From assembly GCA_013297925.1 (NCBI GenBank), contig JAAFJC010000028.1, positions 1 to 40,088 of the forward strand: DNA of 40,088 nucleotides, in the 5' to 3' direction. The translations under genes and the position numbers were made by a program. The DNA is from Comamonadaceae bacterium (lineage in GTDB: Bacteria; Pseudomonadota; Gammaproteobacteria; Burkholderiales; Burkholderiaceae_C). The notes under the pieces were generated by a model that saw only the letters and a list, made by a program, of their open reading frames with translations, did not search any database and was not told the DNA's origin. Positions 11,114-19,001 of the stretch are shown here, in pieces (the stretch's first letter is position 1; each line of letters starts with the position of its first letter).

Positions 11114-12070
11114 TCATTTGACACCCCGCACAGACGGATGCCAAAACGCCACTTTGCGCTCCAATTGCACAAGCAAGGAGTAGGCCAAAGAGCCCACCAC
11201 CGCTGCCACCACAATCGAAGCCCACACCAGAGGCATATTCATCTTGCCAGCCTCCGAAGAAATCCGAAACCCAATGCCATGCGTCGGCGAGCCGAAAAAC
11301 TCCGCCACGATGGCGCCAATCAAAGCCAGCGTTGCGTTCACTTTCAGCGCGCCAAACATGAATGGCATGGCAGCAGGAAGCCTGAGCGAGAGCAACGTTT
11401 GCCAGTAGCTGGCCGCGTAGCCATGCATCAATTCAAGCTCTAGTTTGCCAGCGGCTTTGAGCCCGGCAAGGGTAGAAACCAGCATAGGAAAAAACGTCAT
11501 GAGCACCACGACTGCCGCCTTGCTCTGCCATTCAAATCCAAACCACATCACCGCAATCGGCGCCACGCCCACCAAGGGCACGGCGCTGGTGAGCGAGGCA
11601 ATCGGCAGCAAGCCGCGCTGCAAAAACGGCATGCGATCAATCGCCACCGCCACGGCAAAACCCAGGCCACAGCCCAGCACCCAGCCGGTCAATACAGACT
11701 GAATCACGGTTTGCACAAAGTCTTGCCACAGCCGGGGGGTGTTGCCCATGAAGGACTGCGCAATCAGCGAAGGCGGCGGCAGAATCACGCGCGGCACGCC
11801 GAACGCGACCACAAGCACTTGCCAAAAATAGACGATCCACAGCCCAAACAGCGCGGCAGTGAGCAGCCCGACAAACCGATCACCGTACTTGACGGTATCG
11901 AGCGCAGCAACACGCTGAATGCTGTAAATCGCGGCAACACCTAATGCGATGCATGCCAACCAGAAAGCGGGCGTGATCTTGCCTTCCGCCTCGCCCGGCG
12001 CAGGCAGCACGCGCAGGAGCATCAACGCAAAGATGGCGCAGGCAAACACGATGATGGCCGTCTTTTTCAT
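11114..12070 (-). CDS. ABC transporter permease 1, system B
   Basis: This 318-residue membrane protein opens with two extra hydrophobic segments (residues about 5-25 and 33-50) before the usual six-helix permease core. The EAA coupling loop is SYWQTLLSLRLPAAMPFMF, about residues 233-251. It is a BPD_transp_1 family member. Its start overlaps the end of permease 2 by 4 bp, and 57 bp separate it from the binding-protein gene. Two different permeases with one ATPase suggest a heterodimeric channel. No alternative role is likely. Confidence 0.88.
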   Translation of the reverse strand: MKKTAIIVFACAIFALMLLRVLPAPGEAEGKITPAFWLACIALGVAAIYSIQRVAALDTVKYGDRFVGLLTAALFGLWIVYFWQVLVVAFGVPRVILPPPSLIAQSFMGNTPRLWQDFVQTVIQSVLTGWVLGCGLGFAVAVAIDRMPFLQRGLLPIASLTSAVPLVGVAPIAVMWFGFEWQSKAAVVVLMTFFPMLVSTLAGLKAAGKLELELMHGYAASYWQTLLSLRLPAAMPFMFGALKVNATLALIGAIVAEFFGSPTHGIGFRISSEAGKMNMPLVWASIVVAAVVGSLAYSLLVQLERKVAFWHPSVRGVK

Positions 12071-12987
12071 CGTCCACCTCGCGATCTGAGCACAATGCGC
12101 TCAGCCAATGCCACCGCCGCCGTGAGCGTGAGCCCGAGCAAGGCAGACATCACCAGTGCCGACCAAATCTGGATCGTGTTGCCATAGTAAGAGCCCGTGA
12201 GCAGCCGCGCGCCCAGGCCAGCTTCTGCGCCAGTAGGCAGCTCAGCCACCATCGCGCCCACCAGCCCCGCCGCCACACCCACGCGCAGCGCAGGAAACAA
12301 AAACGGCAGCGCCGCAGGCAAGCGTAGCCACCACAGGCTTTGCCATTTGCTGGCCGCATAGGTGTGCATCATTTCCGTTTCAATCACTTGCGGCGAGCGC
12401 AGGCCTTGCACCATCGCCACCGTGACAGGGAAGAAGCACAAATACATCGCAATCGTTGCTTTAGGGGCTACGCCTGAGAAGCCGAGGCTACCCAGAATGA
12501 TCAGCACAATCGGCGCAATCGCCAGCACAGGCACAGTCTGCGAGGCCACGATCCATGGCAGCAGGGCGCGATCCAGCGTGCGCGAATGCACGATCAGAAT
12601 CGAGAGCAGCAAGCCCAGCGCCGTGCCCATCACAAAGCCAGCGAGCGTGGATTGCGCGGTGACGAAGGTATGAAACAGTAAATTGCGCGGCGAATCCAGC
12701 GGCCAGTCCACCAAGCTCTCCCACAAATCCATCGCTACCTGATGCGGCGCAGGCATCATCGGGCGCTCCATGCTCATCGTCACGGCCAGCAAATCTTGCC
12801 AGCCCCATCCACTTTCTCGGTTGTTCAGCACGCGCTCAATCGCGCCTTGTGAATTAAGGAACCAGGCCGCTACATACCAAAGCAGCATCAGCGCGGCCAA
12901 CACCACGACCACCGGCAAGCCTTGGTGCGCAAACCGCGCCTGCCAAGAGGATGGCGAAAGCGGCAAGGCTTTACTCATGGTGGCCAT
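12067..12987 (-). CDS. ABC transporter permease 2, system B
   Basis: This 306-residue permease has six to seven hydrophobic segments and the EAA loop SKWQSLWWLRLPAALPFLF. The frame is open to 13080, but that would overlap the ATPase gene by over 100 bp; ATG 12987 (MATMSKAL) is chosen because GGGAGG lies about 9 bp ahead of it. The resulting overlap with the ATPase gene is 17 bp. It pairs with permease 1 as a likely heterodimer. A periplasmic loop of about 40 residues follows the first helix (after VAAWFLNSQ), which is long for this family. Confidence 0.88.
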   Translation of the reverse strand: MATMSKALPLSPSSWQARFAHQGLPVVVVLAALMLLWYVAAWFLNSQGAIERVLNNRESGWGWQDLLAVTMSMERPMMPAPHQVAMDLWESLVDWPLDSPRNLLFHTFVTAQSTLAGFVMGTALGLLLSILIVHSRTLDRALLPWIVASQTVPVLAIAPIVLIILGSLGFSGVAPKATIAMYLCFFPVTVAMVQGLRSPQVIETEMMHTYAASKWQSLWWLRLPAALPFLFPALRVGVAAGLVGAMVAELPTGAEAGLGARLLTGSYYGNTIQIWSALVMSALLGLTLTAAVALAERIVLRSRGGR

Positions 12988-13786
12988 CTGCCAAAGCCTC
13001 CCGTACTTCATGCGCCAAGGCCATAAATTCTGGGCTATCGCGCAGCCCCAAATGCCTCTCATCGGGCAAGGTGGAATCAATTACTTTCACGATCCGCCCC
13101 GGCCGGGGAGACATCACGACGATGCGGGTGGAGAGATACACGGCTTCCGCAATCGAGTGCGTTACAAACACCACCGTGCGCTTTTCTCGCTGCCACAGTT
13201 GCTGCAGCTGCTCATTCAAGCGATCTCGCGTGATTTCATCCAGCGCGCCAAAAGGCTCATCCATCATCAAGAGCTTGGGCTCAAACGAAAGCGCCCGCGC
13301 AATCGAGACGCGCTGCTGCATCCCGCCCGAGAGCTGCCAAGGGTATTTGCCTTCAAAACCATTGAGGCTCACCCGCGCCAGATGCTCGGTGGCAATCTCG
13401 CGCGCTTTCTCTTTGGAATGCCCCATGATTTGCAAAGGCAGCGTCACGTTCGCGAGCACCGTGCGCCAAGGAAACAGCGCAGGCGCTTGAAACACATAGC
13501 CATAAGCACGCGCCAAGCGCGCATCATGCGGCGACACGCCATTGACCAAGACCGTGCCCGCACTGATCTGCTCCAAATCCGCAATCACGCGCATCAAAGT
13601 CGTTTTGCCGCAGCCAGAAGGCCCAATCAGTGAGACAAATTCACCTTGCGCGATGTCTAAATCGATATTGCTCAGGGCATGGACGGGATGATCAGCCGTT
13701 TGATAGACCACGCTCGCATTGCGCACCTCCACCGCTGGGCTTTTGGCCTGAGCGTTTACTTGAGATTCAGAAATCGTTGTAGCCAA
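12971..13786 (-). CDS. ABC transporter ATP-binding protein, system B
   Basis: This 271-residue ATPase has Walker A GPSGCGKTT, Q-loop YVFQAPALFPW, signature LSGGMQQR, Walker B LLMMDEPFGALD and switch histidine VFVTHSIAEAVYLS. It is the first gene of the system B operon; its ATG is 34 bp downstream of a RutR-type palindrome. It shares the general layout of the system A ATPase but has a longer, polar N-terminus of about 20 residues. It energises import through permeases 1 and 2. The operon order ATPase, permease 2, permease 1, binding protein, rutR is unbroken on the minus strand. Confidence 0.93.
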   Translation of the reverse strand: MATTISESQVNAQAKSPAVEVRNASVVYQTADHPVHALSNIDLDIAQGEFVSLIGPSGCGKTTLMRVIADLEQISAGTVLVNGVSPHDARLARAYGYVFQAPALFPWRTVLANVTLPLQIMGHSKEKAREIATEHLARVSLNGFEGKYPWQLSGGMQQRVSIARALSFEPKLLMMDEPFGALDEITRDRLNEQLQQLWQREKRTVVFVTHSIAEAVYLSTRIVVMSPRPGRIVKVIDSTLPDERHLGLRDSPEFMALAHEVREALADGHHE

Positions 13787-13819
13787 TGCAAAAATCGCTT
13801 TCAGATGATGTCAAAAAGC

Positions 13820-13833
13820 TAACCAATTGGTCA
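13820..13833. promoter_or_regulatory. RutR-type operator before ABC system B
   Basis: TAACCAATTGGTCA (minus strand TGACCAATTGGTTA, flanked by TT) matches TGACCANNTGGTCA with a single change in one arm. It is centred about 40 bp upstream of the ATPase start, where a repressor would block the promoter or early transcription. It links system B and its terminal regulator gene to the site at 3678-3691. From here to about 13988 no further gene or clear signal was seen. Confidence 0.75.
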
Positions 13834-13988
13834 ACATTTCAAATCAATGTAAGCGATTTTCGTGCCAAGAAGCACAGCGGAAACCCCGATTCCGGGGTTT
13901 GCCCAAGGCAGTTTTAACGGATCATGCTATTGCTGCCGCAATAAAGGGTTGAACAAGCTTAGGCACATGTCCCTCGCTCGGGTCAAAC

Positions 13989-14118
13989 GCCCGCCAGAGC
14001 AGCCGGGGCGGATGGCTCCATGTCCTCCGGCGGCGTTTAGGGTCTGCTTGTCTTCGGGGAGTTGATTGCGCCGCCTCCCCCTTTACTTGCGCCATCCGCC
14101 CCGACTGCTCTGGCGGGC
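13989..14118 (+). repeat. Hairpin unit 1 (28-nt arms, conserved internal loop)
   Basis: Arms 13989-14016 and 14091-14118 pair at 27 of 28 positions (left arm starts GCCCGCCAGAGCAGCC and ends GGATGGC). Inside, a conserved 5' strand TCCATGTCCTCC and a conserved 3' strand GCCTCCCCCTTTACTTGCG flank an inner stem GGCGGCG/CGCCGCC and a variable loop. It is the left half of a composite with unit 2. The composite, with flanking ataaagggtt about 45 bp upstream, recurs at 39708-39978. It occupies the gap between the system B promoter and the end of aceE; no gene is visible in that gap. Confidence 0.85.
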
Positions 14119-14158
14119 TTGGCATGAGGGAATATGTTGGCGCGCAATCAGAACCTAT

Positions 14159-14287
14159 GCCCATCCGATGTGGCTTTGCGGCTGGCGCAAGTAAAGGGGG
14201 AGGCGGGGCAACAATATCAGTCGGAGAAGGCAACACCCATCCCCGCCTGAGGACATGGAGCCAGCCGCAAAGCCACATCGGATGGGC
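14159..14287 (-). repeat. Hairpin unit 2 (inverted relative to unit 1)
   Basis: Arms 14159-14186 and 14260-14287 are perfectly complementary over 28 nt (starting GCCCATCCGATGTGGC, ending CGGCTGGC), a sequence unrelated to the arms of unit 1. On the minus strand the interior shows the same loop strands TCCATGTCCTC and GCCTCCCCCTTTACTTGC around an inner stem GGCGGGG/CCCCGCC. It ends 14 bp before the aceE stop and could act in 3'-end formation of aceE mRNA. Confidence 0.85.
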
Positions 14288-14301
14288 TGCCCACAAGCAG
14301 C

Positions 14302-16932
14302 TTAGGCCACGGCTGCTGCCTTGATAGCCGCTGCATCAACATTGAAAAACTTACGCAGGTTGGCTCTTGTATCGCTGCGGCCAAAACCGTCTGTGCCGAG
14401 TGTTTTGTAGCTGCGGCCTGCGGGAATATAGGCGCGGATGCTCTCGGGCAGGGCGCGGACGTAATCGCTGGCGGCGATGATGTTGCCTTCGGTCTGCGCG
14501 AGGATTTGTTGCAACCAAGGCGTGTTGCCAGCGGCTTCGCAGGCGATGCCGTCTCTTGCGAGCTCGCTCCAGCTAGTGACGCTGATGACACTCACGTCGT
14601 GGCCTTCATGGACTAACTGCGCCGCTGCTTTGATGGTTTCAGTGAGGATGGCACCGGAACCGAGCAAAGTTACTTTTTTACTCTCTTTTTGAGGTTTTTT
14701 AGGCCGATCGCCGGCGTATTCATTGCGTAGAGTGCTACTGAATAAATAGCATCCACGAATCACGCCTTGCTCTGCGCCCGCTGGCAAATCTGGTTGCGCG
14801 TAGTTTTCGTTCATCAGCGTGATGTAGTAGAAAACATCTTTCTGCTCCACCATCATCTCTTGCATGCCGCGCTCAACCAACACGGCTAACTCGCCAGCAA
14901 ACGCCGGATCGTAGGCTTTGCAATTGGGGATCGTTGCGGCCACGATGTGGCTGGTGCCGTCTTGGTGTTGCAAGCCTTCGCCGCCGAGCGTGGTGCGGCC
15001 TGAGGTGGCGCCGAGCAGGAAGCCGCGGGCGCGTTGGTCTGCGGCTGCCCAGATCGCATCGCCGATGCGCTGGAAGCCGAACATGCTGTAGTAAATGTAG
15101 AAGGGCAGCATGGCCAGGCCGTGGACGCTGTAGCTGGTGGCGGCGGCCGTCCAGCTGGCAATCGCGCCGGCTTCTGAGATGCCTTCCTCCAAGATTTGGC
15201 CATCGAGCGCTTCGCGATACGAGAGCACGGAGCCGATGTCTTCGGGCGCGTATTGCTGGCCTTGGCTGGAATAGATGCCCACTTGCTTGAACAAATTGGC
15301 CATGCCGAAGGTGCGCGCTTCATCGGCCACGATGGGGACGATGCGTTTGCCTAAAGCGTCATCTTTGAGCAAATTGCCCATCATGCGCACGAAGGCCATC
15401 GTTGTGCTCATTTCTTTGCCATCCGCTTTGAGAGCGAATTGCCCCCAAGTGGCGGCAGCAGGAATCGGTATCGAGCTGCACTGCGTCTGCCTTTTGGGCA
15501 GATAGCCACCGAGGGCGGCGCGCTGGGCGTGCAGGTATTGCATTTCAGCACTGGTCTCTTCGGGTTTGTAAAACGACATGCTCATTGCCTGTTCGTCAGT
15601 CAATGGCAAGTTAAAGCGGTTGCGAAACTCAATCAGGTCGGTGTCATCAAGCTTCTTCTGGCTGTGCGTCGTCATCTTGCCTTGGCCGGCTGTGCCCATG
15701 CCGTAGCCCTTCTTGGTGTGCGCGAGGATGACGGTGGGCTGGCCGGTGTGTTTGGCTGCCGCTGCGTAGGCGGCGTGGATTTTCACGATGTCGTGGCCGC
15801 CGCGTTTTAAGCGGTCGATTTGCTCGTCCGTCATGCCTTGGGCGAGGTGTTTCAAAGCGTCGTTTTGCCCGAAGAAATGCTCGCGGTTGTAGCGGCCATC
15901 TTTGGCGGCGAAGGTTTGCATTTGGCCATCCACCGTGCCTGCCAATGCTTGTACCAATGCGCCATCAACATCCCGGGCAAACAGGCCATCCCAATCGCTG
16001 CCCCAGAGCAGCTTGATCACATTCCAGCCTGCGCCACAGAAGAGGCGCTCTAGCTCGTTGATCACGCTGCCATTGCCGCGCACGGGACCATCTAAGCGCT
16101 GCAGATTGCAGTTGACCACCCAGACGAGATTGTCCAAGCCCTCGCGCGAGGCGAGGGTGAGCGCGCTCATGGATTCGGGTTCGTCCATCTCGCCGTCGCC
16201 GAATACGCCCCACACTTTGCGGCCACTGCAATCGAGCAAATTGCGATGCGTGAGATAGCGCATGAAGCGTGCGTGATAAATCGAGCTGATCGGGCCGATG
16301 CCCATCGAGCCGGTGGGGAACTGCCAAAAATCGGGCATGAGATAAGGATGCGGATAGCTGCACAGGCCGCGCGCGCCATGCGCGGGCGCTTCGAGCTCGC
16401 GGCGGAAGAAGGTCAGATCTTGCTCTGTGAGCCTGCCTTCTAAAAATGCTCTGGCGTAAACGCCGGGGGCGCTGTGGGGCTGGAAGAAGACGAGATCGCC
16501 GTTGTGCTGCTCATCTCGTGCATGGAAAAAATGATTGAAGCCCACTTCAAACAAATCTGCCGCACTCGCGTAGCTGGCGATATGCCCGCCGAGCTCGCCA
16601 TAGGCTTTGTTGGCCCGCGCCACCATGGCCAGCGCATTCCAGCGCATGAGAGAGGCGAGTTTTTCCTCTGTGGCGAGATCGCCGGGGAAGCTGGGCTGCT
16701 GGCTCACGTGGACGGTGTTGACATACGGTGAGTTAAGCGCGGGCTGCCAGTTCACGCCTTGGGCGCGGGCTTGCGCGAGCATGTCGCTGAGCATGAAGCG
16801 GGCGCGCTCTGCGCCTTGGCTTGCGATCAACGCGGAGAGGGCATCGCGCCACTCAGCGGTTTCTTGCGGGTCGATGTCTGTGCTCGCGTCCAAGGGCTTG
16901 AGCAAATGTTGGAGGGCAATCGGTGCGTTCAT
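14302..16932 (-). CDS. aceE: Pyruvate dehydrogenase E1 component, homodimeric type
   Basis: This 876-residue thiamine-diphosphate enzyme decarboxylates pyruvate and acetylates the lipoyl domain of E2. Family landmarks include HISSYASAADLFEVGF-like AxSATLYEVGFNHFF region (here GHIASYASAADLF, EVGFNHFF), SYPHPYLMPDFWQFPTGSMG, and the cofactor motif GVFGDGEMDEPES. Length matches E. coli AceE (887). No E2 (aceF) or lpd gene is adjacent, so it is a stand-alone or second E1. It is divergent from an Lrp/AsnC regulator, an arrangement also seen for 2-oxo acid dehydrogenase E1 genes of amino-acid catabolism (for example mdeB with mdeR), so 2-oxobutyrate is an alternative substrate. Near residues 730-746 a 49-bp repeat encodes a loop (YLFSSTLRNEYAGDRP) that is longer than the same region of E. 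coli AceE. Confidence 0.92.
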   Translation of the reverse strand: MNAPIALQHLLKPLDASTDIDPQETAEWRDALSALIASQGAERARFMLSDMLAQARAQGVNWQPALNSPYVNTVHVSQQPSFPGDLATEEKLASLMRWNALAMVARANKAYGELGGHIASYASAADLFEVGFNHFFHARDEQHNGDLVFFQPHSAPGVYARAFLEGRLTEQDLTFFRRELEAPAHGARGLCSYPHPYLMPDFWQFPTGSMGIGPISSIYHARFMRYLTHRNLLDCSGRKVWGVFGDGEMDEPESMSALTLASREGLDNLVWVVNCNLQRLDGPVRGNGSVINELERLFCGAGWNVIKLLWGSDWDGLFARDVDGALVQALAGTVDGQMQTFAAKDGRYNREHFFGQNDALKHLAQGMTDEQIDRLKRGGHDIVKIHAAYAAAAKHTGQPTVILAHTKKGYGMGTAGQGKMTTHSQKKLDDTDLIEFRNRFNLPLTDEQAMSMSFYKPEETSAEMQYLHAQRAALGGYLPKRQTQCSSIPIPAAATWGQFALKADGKEMSTTMAFVRMMGNLLKDDALGKRIVPIVADEARTFGMANLFKQVGIYSSQGQQYAPEDIGSVLSYREALDGQILEEGISEAGAIASWTAAATSYSVHGLAMLPFYIYYSMFGFQRIGDAIWAAADQRARGFLLGATSGRTTLGGEGLQHQDGTSHIVAATIPNCKAYDPAFAGELAVLVERGMQEMMVEQKDVFYYITLMNENYAQPDLPAGAEQGVIRGCYLFSSTLRNEYAGDRPKKPQKESKKVTLLGSGAILTETIKAAAQLVHEGHDVSVISVTSWSELARDGIACEAAGNTPWLQQILAQTEGNIIAASDYVRALPESIRAYIPAGRSYKTLGTDGFGRSDTRANLRKFFNVDAAAIKAAAVA
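14702..14750 (-). repeat. 49-bp dispersed element, copy 3 (sense, inside aceE)
   Basis: On the minus strand: GCTATTTATTCAGTAGC, then CTACGCAATGAA, then TACGCCGGCGATCGGCC. Layout and length equal the other copies. Read in a frame different from the permease and dsbD copies, it gives YLFSSTLRNEYAGDRP in AceE, in a surface-type variable segment between EQGVIRG and KKVTLLGSGAIL. Confidence 0.82.
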
Positions 16933-16986
16933 GGCTTAAATTGTCATCAAACCGCTTAAAAATGTGCTGCTGTAATGCACTGCTTA

Positions 16987-17030
16987 GTCTAAATAATTCA
17001 GCATAAAATGCCATTAATATGCATTTAGAC
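16987..17030. promoter_or_regulatory. Candidate Lrp-family binding region between aceE and its divergent regulator
   Basis: The 86-bp AT-rich divergent region holds the inverted pair GTCTAAAT (16987-16994) and ATTTAGAC (17023-17030), the second overlapping the first codons of the regulator gene. Lrp/AsnC proteins often bind such AT-rich dyads in their own divergent promoters. The assignment is inference from position and symmetry. Confidence 0.45.
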
Positions 17031-17483
17031 AGCATCGATTACAAAATTCTCAGCGAATTGCAGAGCGAAGGCGATCTCTCCAATGTCGAGCTAGCGCGCC
17101 GCGTGCATCTCTCGCCATCGCCTTGTCTGGCTCGCGTGAAAGCGTTGGAGGCGGCGGGCGTGATTGATCGCTATGTGGCGCTGGCCAATCCACTCAAGCT
17201 CGGTTTGGGGCTATCGGTGTTCATTAACATCAGCCTCAAAGAGCAAAGCAAAAGTGCGCTCGCGGAATTTGAGCAGCGCATTGCAGAGCACGAGGAAGTG
17301 ATGGAGTGCTACCTCATGACAGGCGACAGCGATTACTTGATCCGCGTGGCTGTGGCGGATTTACCCGCGCTGGAGAAATTCATCTTGGAGCAGCTCACGC
17401 CGATTCCGGGCATTGAAAAAATTCGCTCGAGCTTTGCGCTCAAGCGTGTGAGATACAAAACGGCGTTACCTTTGCCAAGCTAG
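17019..17483 (+). CDS. Lrp/AsnC-family transcriptional regulator
   Basis: This 154-residue protein has an N-terminal winged helix-turn-helix (residues about 4-50, DYKILSELQSEG, SNVELARRVHLSPSPCLARV) and a C-terminal RAM/AsnC ligand domain (about 68-145) with the typical GDSDYLIRV and LEQLTPIPGIEKIRSSFALK. Such proteins respond to amino acids or related metabolites. It is divergent from aceE, which it probably regulates (inference). The start ATG 17019 has no obvious purine-rich ribosome site. The 3' end overlaps the convergent cupin gene by 18 bp, which is unusual in this otherwise spaced region. Confidence 0.92.
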   Translation: MHLDSIDYKILSELQSEGDLSNVELARRVHLSPSPCLARVKALEAAGVIDRYVALANPLKLGLGLSVFINISLKEQSKSALAEFEQRIAEHEEVMECYLMTGDSDYLIRVAVADLPALEKFILEQLTPIPGIEKIRSSFALKRVRYKTALPLPS

Positions 17484-17906
17484 CGCTTGCAGATCGATTT
17501 CATCCAAACGATCCGGCACACCGCTGCGAATAAGCGCAGCAAACTCTTCATCCGGGATCATGCTGGTGAGGCAATACAGGCGCGTGCTTCCGGTGTTCTT
17601 CACCACATGCGTGCCGCCGGGGCGTACGAGCAGGGTGGAGCCTGGCTTCAAGGGAATTTGCCCAGCATTGGTCATGGCGATGCCTTGGCCGTGGAGCACG
17701 ACGAAGGTCTCATGCGCGGCTCGATGGGCGTTGGGCGGGGTTTCTCCGCCCACATCAAAAATCTCGATCACTTGAACGAAATCCACATCATCGGTCGTGG
17801 GATCGATCAGCAACACGAATTTATTGGTCTCACCTTTGGCGATGCGGAACACCGCGTATTGGCTAGCGCTTTTGTGAATGTCTGCGAGGGCGGTGGTGGT
17901 GCTCAT
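17466..17906 (-). CDS. Cupin-domain protein
   Basis: This 146-residue protein has one double-stranded beta-barrel. The cupin core is ETPPNAHRAAHETFVVLHG (His and Glu ligands) and the second motif PGGTHVVKNTGST. It lacks other domains. ATG 17906 overlaps the stop of the isochorismatase-family gene by 4 bp, so the two are co-translated, and the longer open frame upstream is not needed. Function is not known; its coupling to a RutB-like hydrolase suggests binding or turning over a related intermediate. The end overlaps the convergent Lrp gene. Confidence 0.85.
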   Translation of the reverse strand: MSTTTALADIHKSASQYAVFRIAKGETNKFVLLIDPTTDDVDFVQVIEIFDVGGETPPNAHRAAHETFVVLHGQGIAMTNAGQIPLKPGSTLLVRPGGTHVVKNTGSTRLYCLTSMIPDEEFAALIRSGVPDRLDEIDLQALAWQR

Positions 17907-18682
17907 GCGATTCCTAGAAATTCTTTGGTGAGTGTGGTGAAGCCAAAGCATTGGCGCACGTTGTAGAGCGTGGCCTGCATGCAAAACTCAGGCGAGGTGG
18001 TGGCGGTGGCGTCCTCCAGCAGGATGGTGTCGTAGCCTGCGAAATTAGCATCCATCAGCGTGGCGAGCACGCATTGATCGGCGTTCACGCCTGCGAAGAG
18101 CAGAGTTTGCACGCCCATTTGCTGCAAGATGCTGTTGAGTGGCGTATCCCAAAAGCCGCTCATGCGGAATTTATCGATGCGGATGTCTTGCGGCTGTGGC
18201 ACGAGCTCATCCACCACGGCTGCGCCCCAACTGTCTTTCTCCAGCACCTTGGTCGATTGCTCCGTGGCCTTCGCGCCTAATCCGTTTGATTGGCCATCCG
18301 GGTTGTACACATGCAGTGCAGCAGGGCTGAGGTTGGCGCGGTCTGGCCGGTTGCCCCAGTTAACCCAGATCACGGGCAAGCGTTGATGACGCCACAATGG
18401 CAGCATGGCGGCAAGCGGCGCAATCGGCTTGCGCGCGGGCGCAACGTCCACCCCAATGGAGGCGAGCCAGCCGTCCGGATGACAAAAATCATTTTGCATA
18501 TCGATCACGATCAATGCTGTGCGGCTCAGATCAAGCGTGAGCGTTTTGCCATGCGCAGCAATCGTGTGAGCGCGCGGGGCGGGCGCTAAGCGGCGGGTGA
18601 GATCGGCGTACTGGGCATTCACCTGCCATGCAGTTGCAGGGTGAGTGCCTAAAGCCAAAAGGGGTTCTGATGTTGTGGACAT
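17903..18682 (-). CDS. Isochorismatase-family cysteine hydrolase, RutB-like
   Basis: This 259-residue protein belongs to the cysteine hydrolase fold with catalytic Asp in ALIVIDMQNDF, Lys in DIRIDKFRMSGFW and Cys in GVNADQCVLATL. The stretch SGFWDTPLNSIL followed by LLFAGVNADQCV and LLEDATATTSP is close in pattern to E. coli RutB (SGFFNTPLDSIL...), the ureidoacrylate amidohydrolase of the Rut pathway. N-carbamoylsarcosine amidase belongs to the same superfamily. No other rut catabolic genes are present, so it may hydrolyse another carbamoyl compound. ATG 18682 has only a weak ribosome site; the N-terminus (about 45 residues before the core) is longer than needed, and a later start cannot be excluded. 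Confidence 0.85.
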   Translation of the reverse strand: MSTTSEPLLALGTHPATAWQVNAQYADLTRRLAPAPRAHTIAAHGKTLTLDLSRTALIVIDMQNDFCHPDGWLASIGVDVAPARKPIAPLAAMLPLWRHQRLPVIWVNWGNRPDRANLSPAALHVYNPDGQSNGLGAKATEQSTKVLEKDSWGAAVVDELVPQPQDIRIDKFRMSGFWDTPLNSILQQMGVQTLLFAGVNADQCVLATLMDANFAGYDTILLEDATATTSPEFCMQATLYNVRQCFGFTTLTKEFLGIA

Positions 18683-19001
18683 TCTTATGCGGTTGCAAAA
18701 AGCATTCCCATGATTGCACAGCGTCTTCAGTTTCGCATCAATGAGCAAAACCACCGCAGAGCAAAGGGTTATCAGCACTGGAAAGCGGCGTTGCACACAG
18801 GCGCAGTGCGGATGCCCTCTTTGGGTGTGGGGACATCCGCACCAGAAATTGGCATTGGACACCAGCAACGTCGCTGCAATGACTTTTTTCAGGCGCGTGC
18901 GAATGGCATGTGTTTTGCAAAACGTATCCATCCCTGATTCACATTGCGCGGCAATTGGGCAGCGCAGGTGGCAAAGCTGGGCTCAATTTTTTGGAGTCGT
19001 T
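18683..19001. other. 319-bp divergent intergenic region with strong hairpin
   Basis: No gene fits between the divergent hydrolase and binding-protein genes. The frame upstream of 19002 is open but lacks family similarity. A 9-bp perfect dyad GTGCGGATG/CATCCGCAC (18806-18842), extended by four further pairs, could act as a leader hairpin or an operator. No RutR-type palindrome and no THI-box (TPP riboswitch) elements were found here. A GGAG at 18993 serves the start at 19002. Confidence 0.6.

Noticed and set aside
13928-13950. GCTATTGCTGCCGCAATAAAGGG as a 49-bp element remnant
   Set aside because: It shares a few bases with the element but belongs to the left flank of the hairpin composite, which is repeated at 39700-39720.
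18683-19001. Possible TPP riboswitch before an NMT1/THI5-type gene
   Set aside because: The family can be thiamine-related, so the region was inspected. No CTGAGA-type motif or other THI-box parts were found.
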